From: Avichristensenella sp031550455
GTDB taxonomy: Bacteria; Bacillota; Clostridia; Christensenellales; Aristaeellaceae
DNA length: 5,986 nucleotides
Assembly: GCA_031550455.1 (NCBI GenBank)
Contig: JAVBOQ010000338.1
Location: 1-5,986 of the forward strand
Direction of reading: 5' to 3'
This document shows positions 1-5,986 of this stretch, piece by piece. Both the position numbers and the translations under genes were made by a program. Within the stretch, counting starts at the first letter, position 1, and every line of letters begins with the position of its first letter. Under the pieces are notes generated by a model, which saw nothing but the letters and a program-made list of their open reading frames with translations, searched no databases and was not told where the DNA came from.

Positions 1-12
1 ATCCCGTTCTTT

Positions 13-175
13 ATACCAATTCCAGTCACGGATTGCTCGTATCTCGCGGATCTTTTGCCGCATGGCTGCGTCTGGCTCCAGTCAGCGTAGCTTCCGGCTA
101 CGCTGACTGGAGCCTCCTTGCCATGCGACAAAATCTCTCGCGATCTATCGTGCACTCCCTAACTGGAATTGGTAT
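13..175. mobile_element. Large imperfect palindrome, probable foldback MITE or REP-like element
   Basis: The whole 163-base stretch is self-complementary about a centre at base 94. Its outer ends form a perfect 14-base inverted repeat, ATACCAATTCCAGT at 13-26 with its complement at 162-175. The inner arms pair again with few mismatches, for instance TTTTG and CGCATGGC at 53-66 against 120-133. The core is a perfect 18-base-pair stem (74-91 with 97-114) around a TTCCG loop. No transposase or credible reading frame lies inside. This architecture (short size, terminal inverted repeats, non-coding, intergenic placement just after a stop codon) is typical of non-autonomous miniature elements mobilised in trans. 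A dinucleotide AT or TA duplication at the ends is possible, but it cannot be separated from the repeat itself. A purely structural RNA, such as a read-through hairpin at the 3' end of the transcript, is the alternative. Confidence 0.75.
74..114. repeat. Perfect 18-bp central hairpin of the palindrome
   Basis: Bases 74-91 are exactly complementary to 97-114 (GGCTCCAGTCAGCG... and its reverse), leaving a 5-base TTCCG loop. It would form a very stable hairpin in RNA from either strand. No run of T follows the stem in either direction, so it is not a canonical intrinsic terminator. It could still slow exonucleases or polymerase at the end of the minus-strand transcript. Confidence 0.9.
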
Positions 176-196
176 TGCAAAACATCAATCCGCCCG

Positions 197-1105
197 TTAC
201 TGTTTTTCCGCTTCCCCGGACAAACGCTCCGAAATGACCTTCAACTCGGCATCCGTGAAAACGCTCGGATAGACCGGCAGAAAGGTCGGCGAGGGTTCCG
301 CCAGAATCCGGTCGAGCGCCTTCCATTCCTTGTTGGAGGCGATCGGCACAAACCCGTGCCCGTGCACATACATCAACCAGACGTGCGCAAAGCTGCGCTT
401 GAGCATCGCGACGACGCACGCCGCGCCCGCGGTGCTGAACCCGCTGCCGTTGATGACCAGGAACCCGTTCGGATCCGTCAAAGCGGCCGCCTTTTGCAGA
501 AAACTCCAATCGTATACCATCTCCGCCACGTTGCCGCCGAGATAGAGGTCGCAGAACACAAACTGATAGGTCTCCGTCAGTTTGTTCACGGCGTTCGCCG
601 CGTCGTCCTGATAGAAACGCACCCGATTTTCATCGCCCGCGTACTCGGAGAGAAAGTGCTTTTTGCAGGTTTCGATGCTTTTTTCGCTGATCTCGACGAT
701 ATCCGTCCGCGTTTCGGTGAAATTCCGCAGGATGTACAGCGGAACGGAGCCGCCGCCGCCACCCAGAACGAGCGCACGGCGCAGTTCGGTATCGCTACCC
801 TTGAGCATGGACAGGAGCGGTATGCAAAACCCGTAGACCAGCAGCGTGTTCACCCGTTTGTCCAGCATCACCATCGAATAGACGATGTTCGTCTTGTCCA
901 CGCGCACATAGCGGCGATTTTTTTCGGGATGCCGCCAGTAGACGACGTCCTCGATCAAAACCAACTGTCCGTCCTGCCGATAGCTGTCGCGGCGGACTGT
1001 GTACCCGCCGCCCTCCCGCAGAAAAAACGAAATCTTGTTCTTCAGCAGCTTTCGCGCAATCCACAGCGCGAGCAGGATGCCAACCTCAACGAGGATGATG
1101 GTCAT
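197..1105 (-). CDS. Membrane-anchored spermidine-synthase-like (SAM-binding) protein, substrate unknown
   Basis: The 302-residue product has one hydrophobic segment at its N-terminus (about 3-17, followed by a basic cluster RKLLKNK), consistent with a membrane anchor and a cytoplasmic catalytic domain. The rest resembles the spermidine synthase/SAM methyltransferase fold. It has a glycine-rich loop VLGGGGGSVPL (113-123), an acidic residue after the second strand (E138 in DIVEIS), DDA (167-169) where family members carry the acidic pair that contacts the adenosine, and FCDLY (184-188, D186) at the fourth-strand position. The usual spermidine synthase catalytic DSTDP-type motif is not seen, nor is the polyamine-binding YHE-type N-terminal motif. 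True spermidine synthesis is therefore doubtful, and a methyltransferase or aminopropyltransferase of other specificity is as likely. The ATG at 1105 has an excellent AAAGGAGG 7 bases upstream. The gene starts 45 bases after nth and may also have its own promoter. It ends 21 bases from the palindromic element. The fold is supported; the function is not known. Confidence 0.8.
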   Translation of the reverse strand: MTIILVEVGILLALWIARKLLKNKISFFLREGGGYTVRRDSYRQDGQLVLIEDVVYWRHPEKNRRYVRVDKTNIVYSMVMLDKRVNTLLVYGFCIPLLSMLKGSDTELRRALVLGGGGGSVPLYILRNFTETRTDIVEISEKSIETCKKHFLSEYAGDENRVRFYQDDAANAVNKLTETYQFVFCDLYLGGNVAEMVYDWSFLQKAAALTDPNGFLVINGSGFSTAGAACVVAMLKRSFAHVWLMYVHGHGFVPIASNKEWKALDRILAEPSPTFLPVYPSVFTDAELKVISERLSGEAEKQ

Positions 1106-1112
1106 AAGCGTC

Positions 1113-1120
1113 CCTCCTTT
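1113..1120 (-). promoter_or_regulatory. Strong ribosome binding site AAAGGAGG
   Basis: This is a full-length anti-16S match 7 bases before the ATG at 1105. It is the strongest ribosome binding site in the window and fixes the start of the spermidine-synthase-like gene, so the hydrophobic N-terminal segment is truly part of the protein. Confidence 0.85.
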
Positions 1121-1125
1121 ATTCG

Positions 1126-1154
1126 GTTGTATGAAACAGTTCTTTCGCTTTCAA
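1126..1154 (-). promoter_or_regulatory. Candidate sigma-A promoter for the spermidine-synthase-like gene
   Basis: On the minus strand TTGAAA (1154-1149, 5 of 6 matches to the -35 consensus) is followed after exactly 17 bases by TACAAC (1131-1126, 4 of 6 matches to the -10 consensus). The -35 box overlaps the nth stop codon. Transcription starting about 7 bases beyond the -10 would give a leader of only about 13 bases, still containing the AAAGGAGG. The gap is visibly more AT-rich than its surroundings. It could be a chance match, and read-through from nth is also likely. Confidence 0.4.
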
Positions 1155-1801
1155 CAGACTCGCTCCCCCGTCTCCGGCTTTGGTGTTTCGCGACGGTATC
1201 TGCACCACGCAGCCAGCGTGCAGCGGTCGCACGCCGGCCTTTGCGCCGCGCATACGCGCCGCCCGTGGTAGATCAGCCAGTGATGGGCCGCGATCCAGTC
1301 CGCGCGCGGAATCGCTTCCATCAGTTGCGTCTCCGTGCGCATGACGTCCCTCGCGTCGGCCAGCCCGAGCCGGTTCGACACGCGGAACACATGCGTGTCC
1401 ACCGCGAGCGTCGGCACGCCGAAAGCGTTCGCCAGCACGACGTTCGCGGTCTTCCGGCCGACACCCGGCAGCGCGGTCAGCGCTTCCAGCGTGTCCGGCA
1501 CCTCGCCGTGATGTTGCTCCGCGATGATCCGGCAGGCTGCCGTGATGTTCTTCGCCTTGCTGACGAATCCGCACGACCGAATCATCGGATGCAGCGCCTC
1601 CGCGGTCAGTTTCGCCATCGCGTAAACGTCCGGCACTTCGACGAACAGCGTCTCCGTGACCTTGTTGACCTGCCTGTCGGTGCACTGCGCGGACAGCATC
1701 GTCGCGACCAGCGTTTCGTACGGGTTGGAAAAGTTAAGCTCCGGCCGAGCTTCCGGATACAACCGGTTCAGCTCCTTTAAGATGCGCTCATTGTCCGTCA
1801 A
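1151..1801 (-). CDS. nth: Endonuclease III, DNA glycosylase/AP lyase
   Basis: Endonuclease III removes oxidised pyrimidines from DNA and cleaves the abasic site by beta-elimination in base-excision repair. The 216-residue product matches the family length. It has the LLSAQCTD-like segment MLSAQCTD (35-42) and the helix-hairpin-helix LPGVGRKTANVV (111-122) with catalytic lysine K117. The catalytic aspartate D135 lies in AVDTHVFRVSNRLGL (133-147). A C-X6-C-X2-C-X5-C [4Fe-4S] cluster motif is formed by C184, C191, C194 and C200. All catalytic and cluster residues are present, so the enzyme is predicted active. The start is TTG at 1801: a GAGGG (1808-1812) lies 6 bases upstream, and the next in-frame Met (residue 35) would remove conserved N-terminal sequence. 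The gap to truB is 9 bases, so the two are probably co-transcribed. A MutY-like identity is unlikely, as there is no C-terminal NUDIX-like domain. Confidence 0.97.
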   Translation of the reverse strand: MTDNERILKELNRLYPEARPELNFSNPYETLVATMLSAQCTDRQVNKVTETLFVEVPDVYAMAKLTAEALHPMIRSCGFVSKAKNITAACRIIAEQHHGEVPDTLEALTALPGVGRKTANVVLANAFGVPTLAVDTHVFRVSNRLGLADARDVMRTETQLMEAIPRADWIAAHHWLIYHGRRVCAAQRPACDRCTLAAWCRYRRETPKPETGERVC

Positions 1802-1807
1802 ACGGAT

Positions 1808-1812
1808 CCCTC
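1808..1812 (-). promoter_or_regulatory. Ribosome binding site GAGGG supporting the TTG start of nth
   Basis: GAGGG lies 6 bases before TTG at 1801 and shares bases with the TGA stop of truB (1811-1813). This supports the non-ATG start and suggests that ribosomes ending truB re-initiate on nth. Confidence 0.65.
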
Positions 1813-2689
1813 ACTCGCATAGCACCGCTTTGAACCGCAGTGCGTTTTCCCGCCACGCGCCGATGCCGACAAACAGGCCGCCGCAATAAACGCGCGCCGC
1901 CGCCCCGGCGTACACGGCGTCATCCGCCGCGATCAGCGACGGTTGCGGGTTGCCGCTCTTGCACGCCGCGAGGCAGTGCTCCGCCACGCGCGCGGCGGGC
2001 AGGTGCGATAGCGGCGCGTCCATCGGAATCAGAAGCGATGCGCGGTTCGCCGTGCCCTGCCATTCCTCCAGCGTAACGCTGTCGCCGATCGAAAAGAAGC
2101 CGGTGCGCGTCCTGAGCAGAAACGCCATATGCGCGGGACAACCAAGCGCCGCACCGATGTCGTTGCAAAGCGTCCGGATGTATACACCCCTGCCGCACTG
2201 AACGCGCAGCAGCGCGCGGCCGTTTTCCGCCTCGCCAACCATGTCGATCGCGTCGATCCGCGCCGGTCGCGCCGCGAGCGCGGGCATCTCGCCTCGCCGC
2301 GCCATCTCGTGCGCGGAACGCCCACCGATTTTGAGCGCCGAATAGGCCGGCGGCACCTGCGTGATGTCGCCGACAAAGCGCGGCAGCACAGCCTGAATGG
2401 CTGACGTATCCGGTATCGCCGCGGATGTTTCCAGGATGTTCCCCTGCGCGTCCTGCGTGTCCGTCGACGCGCCGAACGCGATCTCCGCCACGTACTCCTT
2501 TTGCTTTTCGACCAGCAGGTCAAAAAGCCGCGCGGCTTTGCCGACCATGATCGGCAACACGCCCGCGGCTTCCGGATCCAGCGTGCCCGCGTGGCCGACC
2601 TTCTCGCCCGAAAGTGTGCGGCGGATGAACACGACCGCGTCGGACGACGTCATGCCCGGCGGCTTCATCAGGTTTAAAAATCCGTTCAC
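1811..2689 (-). CDS. truB: tRNA pseudouridine-55 synthase
   Basis: TruB isomerises U55 to pseudouridine in the T-loop of elongator tRNAs and also acts as a tRNA chaperone. The 292-residue product has the usual length for a Bacillota TruB. It contains the catalytic motif GHAGTLDPEAAGVL (32-45) with nucleophile D38, the KEYVAEIAFGASTDTQD segment (64-80) with Y66, PPAYSALK (113-120), and GRGVYIRTL (166-174) with the conserved arginine at 172. A degenerate PUA-like C-terminal region follows (about 220-292). The start is GTG at 2689, chosen because a GGAG (2698-2701) sits 8 bases upstream and the protein begins with the standard NGFLNLMKPPGMTS. The GTG overlaps the nrnA TGA stop by 4 bases, which suggests translational coupling. 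In many Bacillota ribF follows truB, but here nth does. Confidence 0.97.
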   Translation of the reverse strand: MNGFLNLMKPPGMTSSDAVVFIRRTLSGEKVGHAGTLDPEAAGVLPIMVGKAARLFDLLVEKQKEYVAEIAFGASTDTQDAQGNILETSAAIPDTSAIQAVLPRFVGDITQVPPAYSALKIGGRSAHEMARRGEMPALAARPARIDAIDMVGEAENGRALLRVQCGRGVYIRTLCNDIGAALGCPAHMAFLLRTRTGFFSIGDSVTLEEWQGTANRASLLIPMDAPLSHLPAARVAEHCLAACKSGNPQPSLIAADDAVYAGAAARVYCGGLFVGIGAWRENALRFKAVLCE

Positions 2690-3684
2690 CGCGCGCGCTC
2701 CAATTCAGCCAGTATTTCCGCGACGACGCGCTCCTCCGCGACGTCCATCGTCGCGCGCTGCATGCAGCCCGCGGCCAGCGCGTGCCCGCCGCCGCGAAAA
2801 GCGGTCGCGACGCGCGCCACGTCATACGGCGCCAACGAACGCAGCGAACACTTGACGCGCTCGCCGTCGCCATGGTCGCTGAGCATGCAGGCGATCTCTA
2901 CGCCTTCCGTGTTGATCCCGAAATTGATGATGCCCTCGGTATGCTCGCGCATCGACCCGGTTTCTTCAAAATCGCGGTCGGTCAGCCGGATCAGCGCGAC
3001 GCGACCGTCCGCGAGCAGTTCCATGCCGCTGAGCGCGCGGCCGATCAAATGCACCTGACACAGCGGCCGCAGTTCAAAAGCGCGGCGCTCCGCCGCCCGT
3101 ATGTCAAGCCCGGCGGCCGCGCACCGCTTCGCGAGCCGAAGCGCTGCCCTGTCCGTGGTCTTGTATTTGAAATTGCCGGTATCCGTCGCCGCCGCGATGA
3201 ACAGGCAGTGCGCGATGGCCGCGTCAAACGGCACGCCCAGCGCGTCGATCAGTTTTTCCGCCAGAATACCGGTCGCGGACAGCGGACTTTTGACCACATT
3301 GATCGCGGCGTATGCCGGGTTCGTGCCGTGATGGTCAATCTGGCCTGTCCGCGCGGCCGCGTCGAACACGGCGGCGCACTTGCCAAGCCGCCTGCGGTCG
3401 CCGACGTCGACCGCAATCGCAAGATCAAACGCGACGCCGTCCCAGGCCTCCGGCGATAAGACGCGGTCCGCGCCGTCGAGGTCCGCGTAGATACGCGGCG
3501 TCGGATTGTCGCAGAAAACCGTCGCATCCTTCGAAAGGCGCAATAGAGTGCGGCACAGCGCAAGCGCCGAGCCGCAGGTATCGCCGTCCGGCGATGTGTG
3601 TTCGATTAGTGCGATCCTGTGCGCGTCCTGAATTGCCCTGACCAGTTCATTCAGTGCCTTCGTTATGCTCATCATCCGCTTCAT
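2686..3684 (-). CDS. nrnA: DHH/DHHA1 phosphoesterase, NrnA-type oligoribonuclease/pAp phosphatase
   Basis: Members of this family degrade 2-5 nucleotide RNAs and, in several Bacillota, dephosphorylate 3'-phosphoadenosine 5'-phosphate, using Mn2+ bound by DHH-motif residues. With the start at 3684 the product has 332 residues, close to the usual size. Visible motifs are TSPDGDTCGS (30-39, metal ligands D33 and D35), AVDVGD (91-96, D93), the DHH itself at 117-119, the ATDTGNFKY segment (166-174, D168), and the C-terminal DHHA1 substrate loop RGGGHALAAG (297-306). All expected catalytic residues are present. The open frame reaches back to 3813, but that extension lies inside rbfA and has no family similarity. 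The ATG at 3684 has a GGAG (3689-3692) 4 bases upstream. ATGs at 3675 and 3672 are alternatives. The gene overlaps rbfA by 38 bases and truB by 4. The symbol follows the conserved gene order and motifs; the exact substrate is inferred. Confidence 0.92.
   Translation of the reverse strand: MKRMMSITKALNELVRAIQDAHRIALIEHTSPDGDTCGSALALCRTLLRLSKDATVFCDNPTPRIYADLDGADRVLSPEAWDGVAFDLAIAVDVGDRRRLGKCAAVFDAAARTGQIDHHGTNPAYAAINVVKSPLSATGILAEKLIDALGVPFDAAIAHCLFIAAATDTGNFKYKTTDRAALRLAKRCAAAGLDIRAAERRAFELRPLCQVHLIGRALSGMELLADGRVALIRLTDRDFEETGSMREHTEGIINFGINTEGVEIACMLSDHGDGERVKCSLRSLAPYDVARVATAFRGGGHALAAGCMQRATMDVAEERVVAEILAELERAR
2698..2701 (-). promoter_or_regulatory. Ribosome binding site GGAG supporting the GTG start of truB
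   Basis: GGAG sits 8 bases before GTG at 2689, inside the last codons of the nrnA-like gene. It makes the GTG start preferable to the next in-frame ATG at residue 8, which would remove the conserved start of TruB. Confidence 0.65.
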
Positions 3685-4036
3685 TCGTCTCCGGAAGCAC
3701 ATTTTGTAAAATGGACGCGATGCGCGCGCCGTACGCGATGTTGTCGTCGGCCTCGAACAGGATCTCCGGAACATACCGAAGGTCGATCCGTCTGCCAAGC
3801 TCGCGCCTGACAAAACCGGCGGCGCTCTTGAGCGCCTTGACCAGCGGCGCGCGAAGCTCGTCCTCCAACACGCTGACGCGGATCTTTGCGTAGCGCAGGT
3901 CGCGTGTGACCTCCGCGCGGGTGATCGACCAAGTGCCGGTCACCCGCGGGTCGCGCACATCTTCGCGCAGGATGCGGTCCACCTCGCGCCGCACCTCTTC
4001 GCTGATGCGGTCGATGCGGTCATATTGCATGGGCAT
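3647..4036 (-). CDS. rbfA: 30S ribosome-binding factor A
   Basis: RbfA is a small KH-fold protein that binds the 30S subunit and helps 16S rRNA 5'-end processing and late subunit maturation, notably in the cold. The 129-residue product has the normal family length. It carries the family signatures DPRVTG (29-34), TRDLRYAKIRVSVL (44-57) and LRYVPEILFEADDNIAYGARI (86-106). The tail after about residue 115 is acidic and low in complexity (EADDEHNEGTE), as is common in the family. An ATG at 4036 has a GGAGG (4042-4046) 5 bases upstream. A second in-frame ATG two codons later (4030) would have 11-base spacing, so either could be used. Its place directly after infB matches the widely conserved infB-rbfA pair. 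The final 38 bases are shared, in another frame, with the start of the nrnA-like gene. Confidence 0.96.
   Translation of the reverse strand: MPMQYDRIDRISEEVRREVDRILREDVRDPRVTGTWSITRAEVTRDLRYAKIRVSVLEDELRAPLVKALKSAAGFVRRELGRRIDLRYVPEILFEADDNIAYGARIASILQNVLPETNEADDEHNEGTE
3689..3692 (-). promoter_or_regulatory. Ribosome binding site GGAG deciding the nrnA-like start
   Basis: GGAG occurs 4 bases before the ATG at 3684 and lies inside rbfA. Spacing is on the short side for that ATG and long (13 and 16 bases) for the alternatives at 3675 and 3672. The first is favoured, but the choice changes the protein by only 3-4 residues. Confidence 0.5.
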
Positions 4037-4041
4037 GGGTA

Positions 4042-4046
4042 CCTCC
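4042..4046 (-). promoter_or_regulatory. Ribosome binding site GGAGG of rbfA
   Basis: GGAGG is in the 36-base infB-rbfA gap, 5 bases before the ATG at 4036 and 11 before the ATG at 4030. It is compatible with both starts. No terminator-like hairpin with a T-run is present in this gap, so rbfA is expected to be read from the infB transcript. Confidence 0.7.
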
Positions 4047-4072
4047 GGGGAACGCGAGCGGCGTACGGGCGG

Positions 4073-5986
4073 TCAGCGGGCGATCTGCTCGCTGACGTAG
4101 CACTCGATGACGTCGCCTTCCTTGATGTCGTTGTATTTTTCCAGCCCAATGCCGCACTCAAAGCCCTGCGCGACCTCGCGCGCGTCGTCCTTGAACCGCT
4201 TGAGCGAGTCGAGGTTGCCCTCGAACACCGTAATGTTGTCCCGAAGCAGGCGAACGGATGCGTTCCGCTGCACTTTTCCGTCGGTGACATGGCAGCCGGC
4301 GACCGTGCCGACGCCCGTGACTTTGAAAATATTGCGCACTTCGGCGTGGCCGAGGATGACTTCCTTGAACTGGGGCTTCAAGAGGCCCTTCATCGCCTTT
4401 TCGACGTCCTCGATCGCCTGGTAGATGATCCGGTACAGTCGGAGGTCGACTTCCTCGCGGGCGGCCAGATCGCGCGCGTTGTTCTCCGGGCGCACGTTGA
4501 ACCCAATGATGATCGCGCCGGACGTGATCGCGAGCTGCACGTCGTTTTCGGTGACCGCACCGACGCCCGAATGGATCGTACGGATGCGCACTTCGTCGTT
4601 CGACAGCCGTTCCATCGACTGTTTGACGGCTTCCGCGGAGCCCTGAACGTCCGCCTTGATGATCAGGTTGAGGTCCTTGATCTCGCCCTCGGCGATCTTC
4701 GTGTACAGATCGTCCAGCGAAACCTTCGCGGACGCCTTAACCAGCGCGGCGCGTTGCTTGTCGCGGCGCTCTTCGACGACCTGACGGGACAGCCGGTCGT
4801 CGACCGCGCTCATCTCGTCTCCGGCGTCCGGGATGTCGCCGAATCCGATGACCTCGACCGGCATCGAAGGCCCGGCGGCCTTGAGGCGCTCGCCCCGCTC
4901 GTTCATCATCGCGCGGACGCGGCCGAACGCCATGCCCGCGACGATCGTGTCGCCAACGCGCAGCGTGCCGTTTTGCACGAGCACCGTCGCGACCGGGCCG
5001 CGGCCCTTGTCGAGCTTCGCCTCGATGATGAGGCCGCGCGCGCGGCGGTTCGGGTTCGCACGGAACTGCTGCACGTCCGCGACCAGCAGGATCATTTCGA
5101 GCAGTTGATCGACGCCCATGCCGGTGATCGCGGAAACGGGCACCATGATCGTGTCGCCGCCCCAGTCCTCGGTTACCAGACCGTACGCGGTCATGTCCTG
5201 CTTGATCCGGTCCGGATTGGCGGATTCTTTGTCCATTTTGTTGATCGCGACGATGATCGGCACCTTCGCGGCCTTCGCGTGGTTGATCGCCTCAATCGTC
5301 TGCGGCATGACGCCGTCGTCCGCAGCGACAACGAGAATCGCGATGTCCGTCGCCTGCGCGCCGCGGGCGCGCATCGCCGTGAACGCCTCGTGGCCCGGCG
5401 TGTCGAGGAACGTAATCGGCCTGCCGTTCAGTTCGACCTGATACGCGCCGATGTGCTGCGTGATGCCGCCGGCTTCGCCCTCGGTCACGCGGGAACTGCG
5501 GATGTAATCCAGCAGCGATGTCTTGCCGTGGTCGACGTGGCCCATGATCGTCACGACCGGCGGGCGCTCGACCAGATTCTCTTCGACGTCGTCAAAGTTC
5601 TCTTCGCCCAGGATATCCTCGGCGGTTTTATCCAGTTTCTTTTCAAGCTCGACGCCGAACTCCGCGCTGACGAGGGCCGCGGTGTCGTAATCAAGCTCCT
5701 GATTGATCGTCGCCATCGTGCCGATCAAGAGCAGCTTCTTGATGATGTCGCCGGCGGGTTTGCCGATGCGCTCGGTCAAATCCTTGACGGTGATCGTCTC
5801 GGCGGTCATCACGGCTTTTTCGATCCGGATCGGGGCCATCCCCTGCTGCGCGCTGAGCGGCCTGCGGCGCTTGTTGCGCCCGCCGCGCATCACATCGTCA
5901 TCCGGAACGATGCCGACCTCGCGCACGCCGGTCTTTTTCGAGGTGGCCTTGCGCTCGGGATCGTACTGGCGCTGATACATCCGCTT
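4073..5986 (-). CDS. infB: Translation initiation factor IF-2, 5' end truncated by window edge
   Basis: IF-2 is the GTPase that places formylmethionyl-tRNA on the 30S subunit and promotes 50S joining. The frame stays open through the window edge: two codons, Lys-Arg, precede the first Met at 5980. The true N-terminus is therefore outside, and residue numbers here count from that Met (635 residues to the TGA stop). A basic linker (about 1-60) is followed by an IF2_N domain (about 63-113). The G domain shows G1 GHVDHGKT (147-154), the switch I segment GGITQHIG (171-178), G3 DTPGHE (193-198), G4 NKMD (247-250) and G5 SAI (283-285). A beta-barrel domain (about 315-405), the IF-2-specific domain with ADVQGSAEA (443-451), and the C-terminal fMet-tRNA-binding barrel with GFECGI (606-611) complete the protein. 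All GTPase motifs are intact. It is the most upstream gene seen in the cluster and lies 36 bases before rbfA. The identification is essentially certain. Confidence 0.98.
   Translation of the reverse strand, partial: KRMYQRQYDPERKATSKKTGVREVGIVPDDDVMRGGRNKRRRPLSAQQGMAPIRIEKAVMTAETITVKDLTERIGKPAGDIIKKLLLIGTMATINQELDYDTAALVSAEFGVELEKKLDKTAEDILGEENFDDVEENLVERPPVVTIMGHVDHGKTSLLDYIRSSRVTEGEAGGITQHIGAYQVELNGRPITFLDTPGHEAFTAMRARGAQATDIAILVVAADDGVMPQTIEAINHAKAAKVPIIVAINKMDKESANPDRIKQDMTAYGLVTEDWGGDTIMVPVSAITGMGVDQLLEMILLVADVQQFRANPNRRARGLIIEAKLDKGRGPVATVLVQNGTLRVGDTIVAGMAFGRVRAMMNERGERLKAAGPSMPVEVIGFGDIPDAGDEMSAVDDRLSRQVVEERRDKQRAALVKASAKVSLDDLYTKIAEGEIKDLNLIIKADVQGSAEAVKQSMERLSNDEVRIRTIHSGVGAVTENDVQLAITSGAIIIGFNVRPENNARDLAAREEVDLRLYRIIYQAIEDVEKAMKGLLKPQFKEVILGHAEVRNIFKVTGVGTVAGCHVTDGKVQRNASVRLLRDNITVFEGNLDSLKRFKDDAREVAQGFECGIGLEKYNDIKEGDVIECYVSEQIAR

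Noticed and set aside
98..114. Central hairpin as an intrinsic terminator
   Set aside because: The stem is strong, but no T-run follows it on either strand, so it does not meet the usual definition.
33..272. Plus-strand 79-codon frame running through the palindrome
   Set aside because: Most of it is inside the inverted-repeat element and its end lies antisense to a real gene. There is no ribosome binding site or domain, so it does not support an element-encoded protein.
356..1780. Long plus-strand open frame of 474 codons antisense to nth and the spermidine-synthase-like gene
   Set aside because: It is arginine-, histidine- and alanine-rich with no recognisable domain, and it lies opposite two well-supported genes. 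Long open antisense frames are expected in GC-rich coding DNA.
2782..3459. Plus-strand open frame of 225 codons antisense to the nrnA-like gene
   Set aside because: It lacks any family motif and is fully explained as the complement of a GC-rich gene with intact catalytic motifs.
3685..3813. N-terminal extension of the nrnA-like frame into rbfA
   Set aside because: The extra 43 residues are out-of-frame rbfA sequence with no DHH-family similarity. A start at 3684 with a GGAG gives the normal protein length.
5807..5839. Possible internal IF-2 start (short isoform) at residues 48 or 58
   Set aside because: Shorter IF-2 forms from internal starts are known in some bacteria, but neither Met here has a properly spaced ribosome binding site.

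Overview
The window holds a compact, single-direction gene cluster: six protein genes, all on the minus strand, transcribed from high to low coordinates. The order is infB (5' end cut off by the window edge), rbfA, an nrnA-type DHH phosphoesterase, truB, nth, and a membrane-anchored spermidine-synthase-like protein. The first four form the infB-rbfA-nrnA-truB block that is classical in Bacillota. The protein sequences, GC-rich composition, strong GGAGG ribosome binding sites and use of GTG and TTG starts suggest a high-GC clostridial bacterium, perhaps an uncultured gut lineage. The taxonomic call is an inference from gene order and family resemblance, not from any search.

Region by region: 5986-4073 is infB (translation initiation factor IF-2). 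After 36 bases comes rbfA (4036-3647, 30S maturation). The nrnA-like gene (best start 3684, ending 2686) overlaps the rbfA 3' end out of frame. truB (2689-1811, tRNA pseudouridine-55 synthase) begins with GTG inside a 4-base overlap with the nrnA stop. nth (1801-1151, endonuclease III) begins with TTG, and its ribosome binding site overlaps the truB stop. A 45-base AT-richer gap follows, with a plausible sigma-A promoter and a very strong ribosome binding site, and then the last gene (1105-197). The overlaps and tight spacing suggest that infB through nth are co-transcribed, with translational coupling at nrnA/truB and truB/nth. The last gene may have its own promoter as well.

Functionally, IF-2, RbfA and TruB serve translation initiation, small-subunit maturation and tRNA modification. 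NrnA-type enzymes recycle nano-RNA or pAp, and Nth repairs oxidised pyrimidines. The last gene has a Rossmann-type SAM-binding fold of unknown substrate.

Beyond the last gene, bases 13-175 form a nearly complete palindrome with perfect 14-base outer inverted repeats and an 18-base-pair perfect central stem. It looks like a foldback MITE or a large REP-like element placed 21 bases beyond the last stop codon. This is the only clearly non-housekeeping structure. I see no sign of a new defence, toxin or biosynthetic system in this window.
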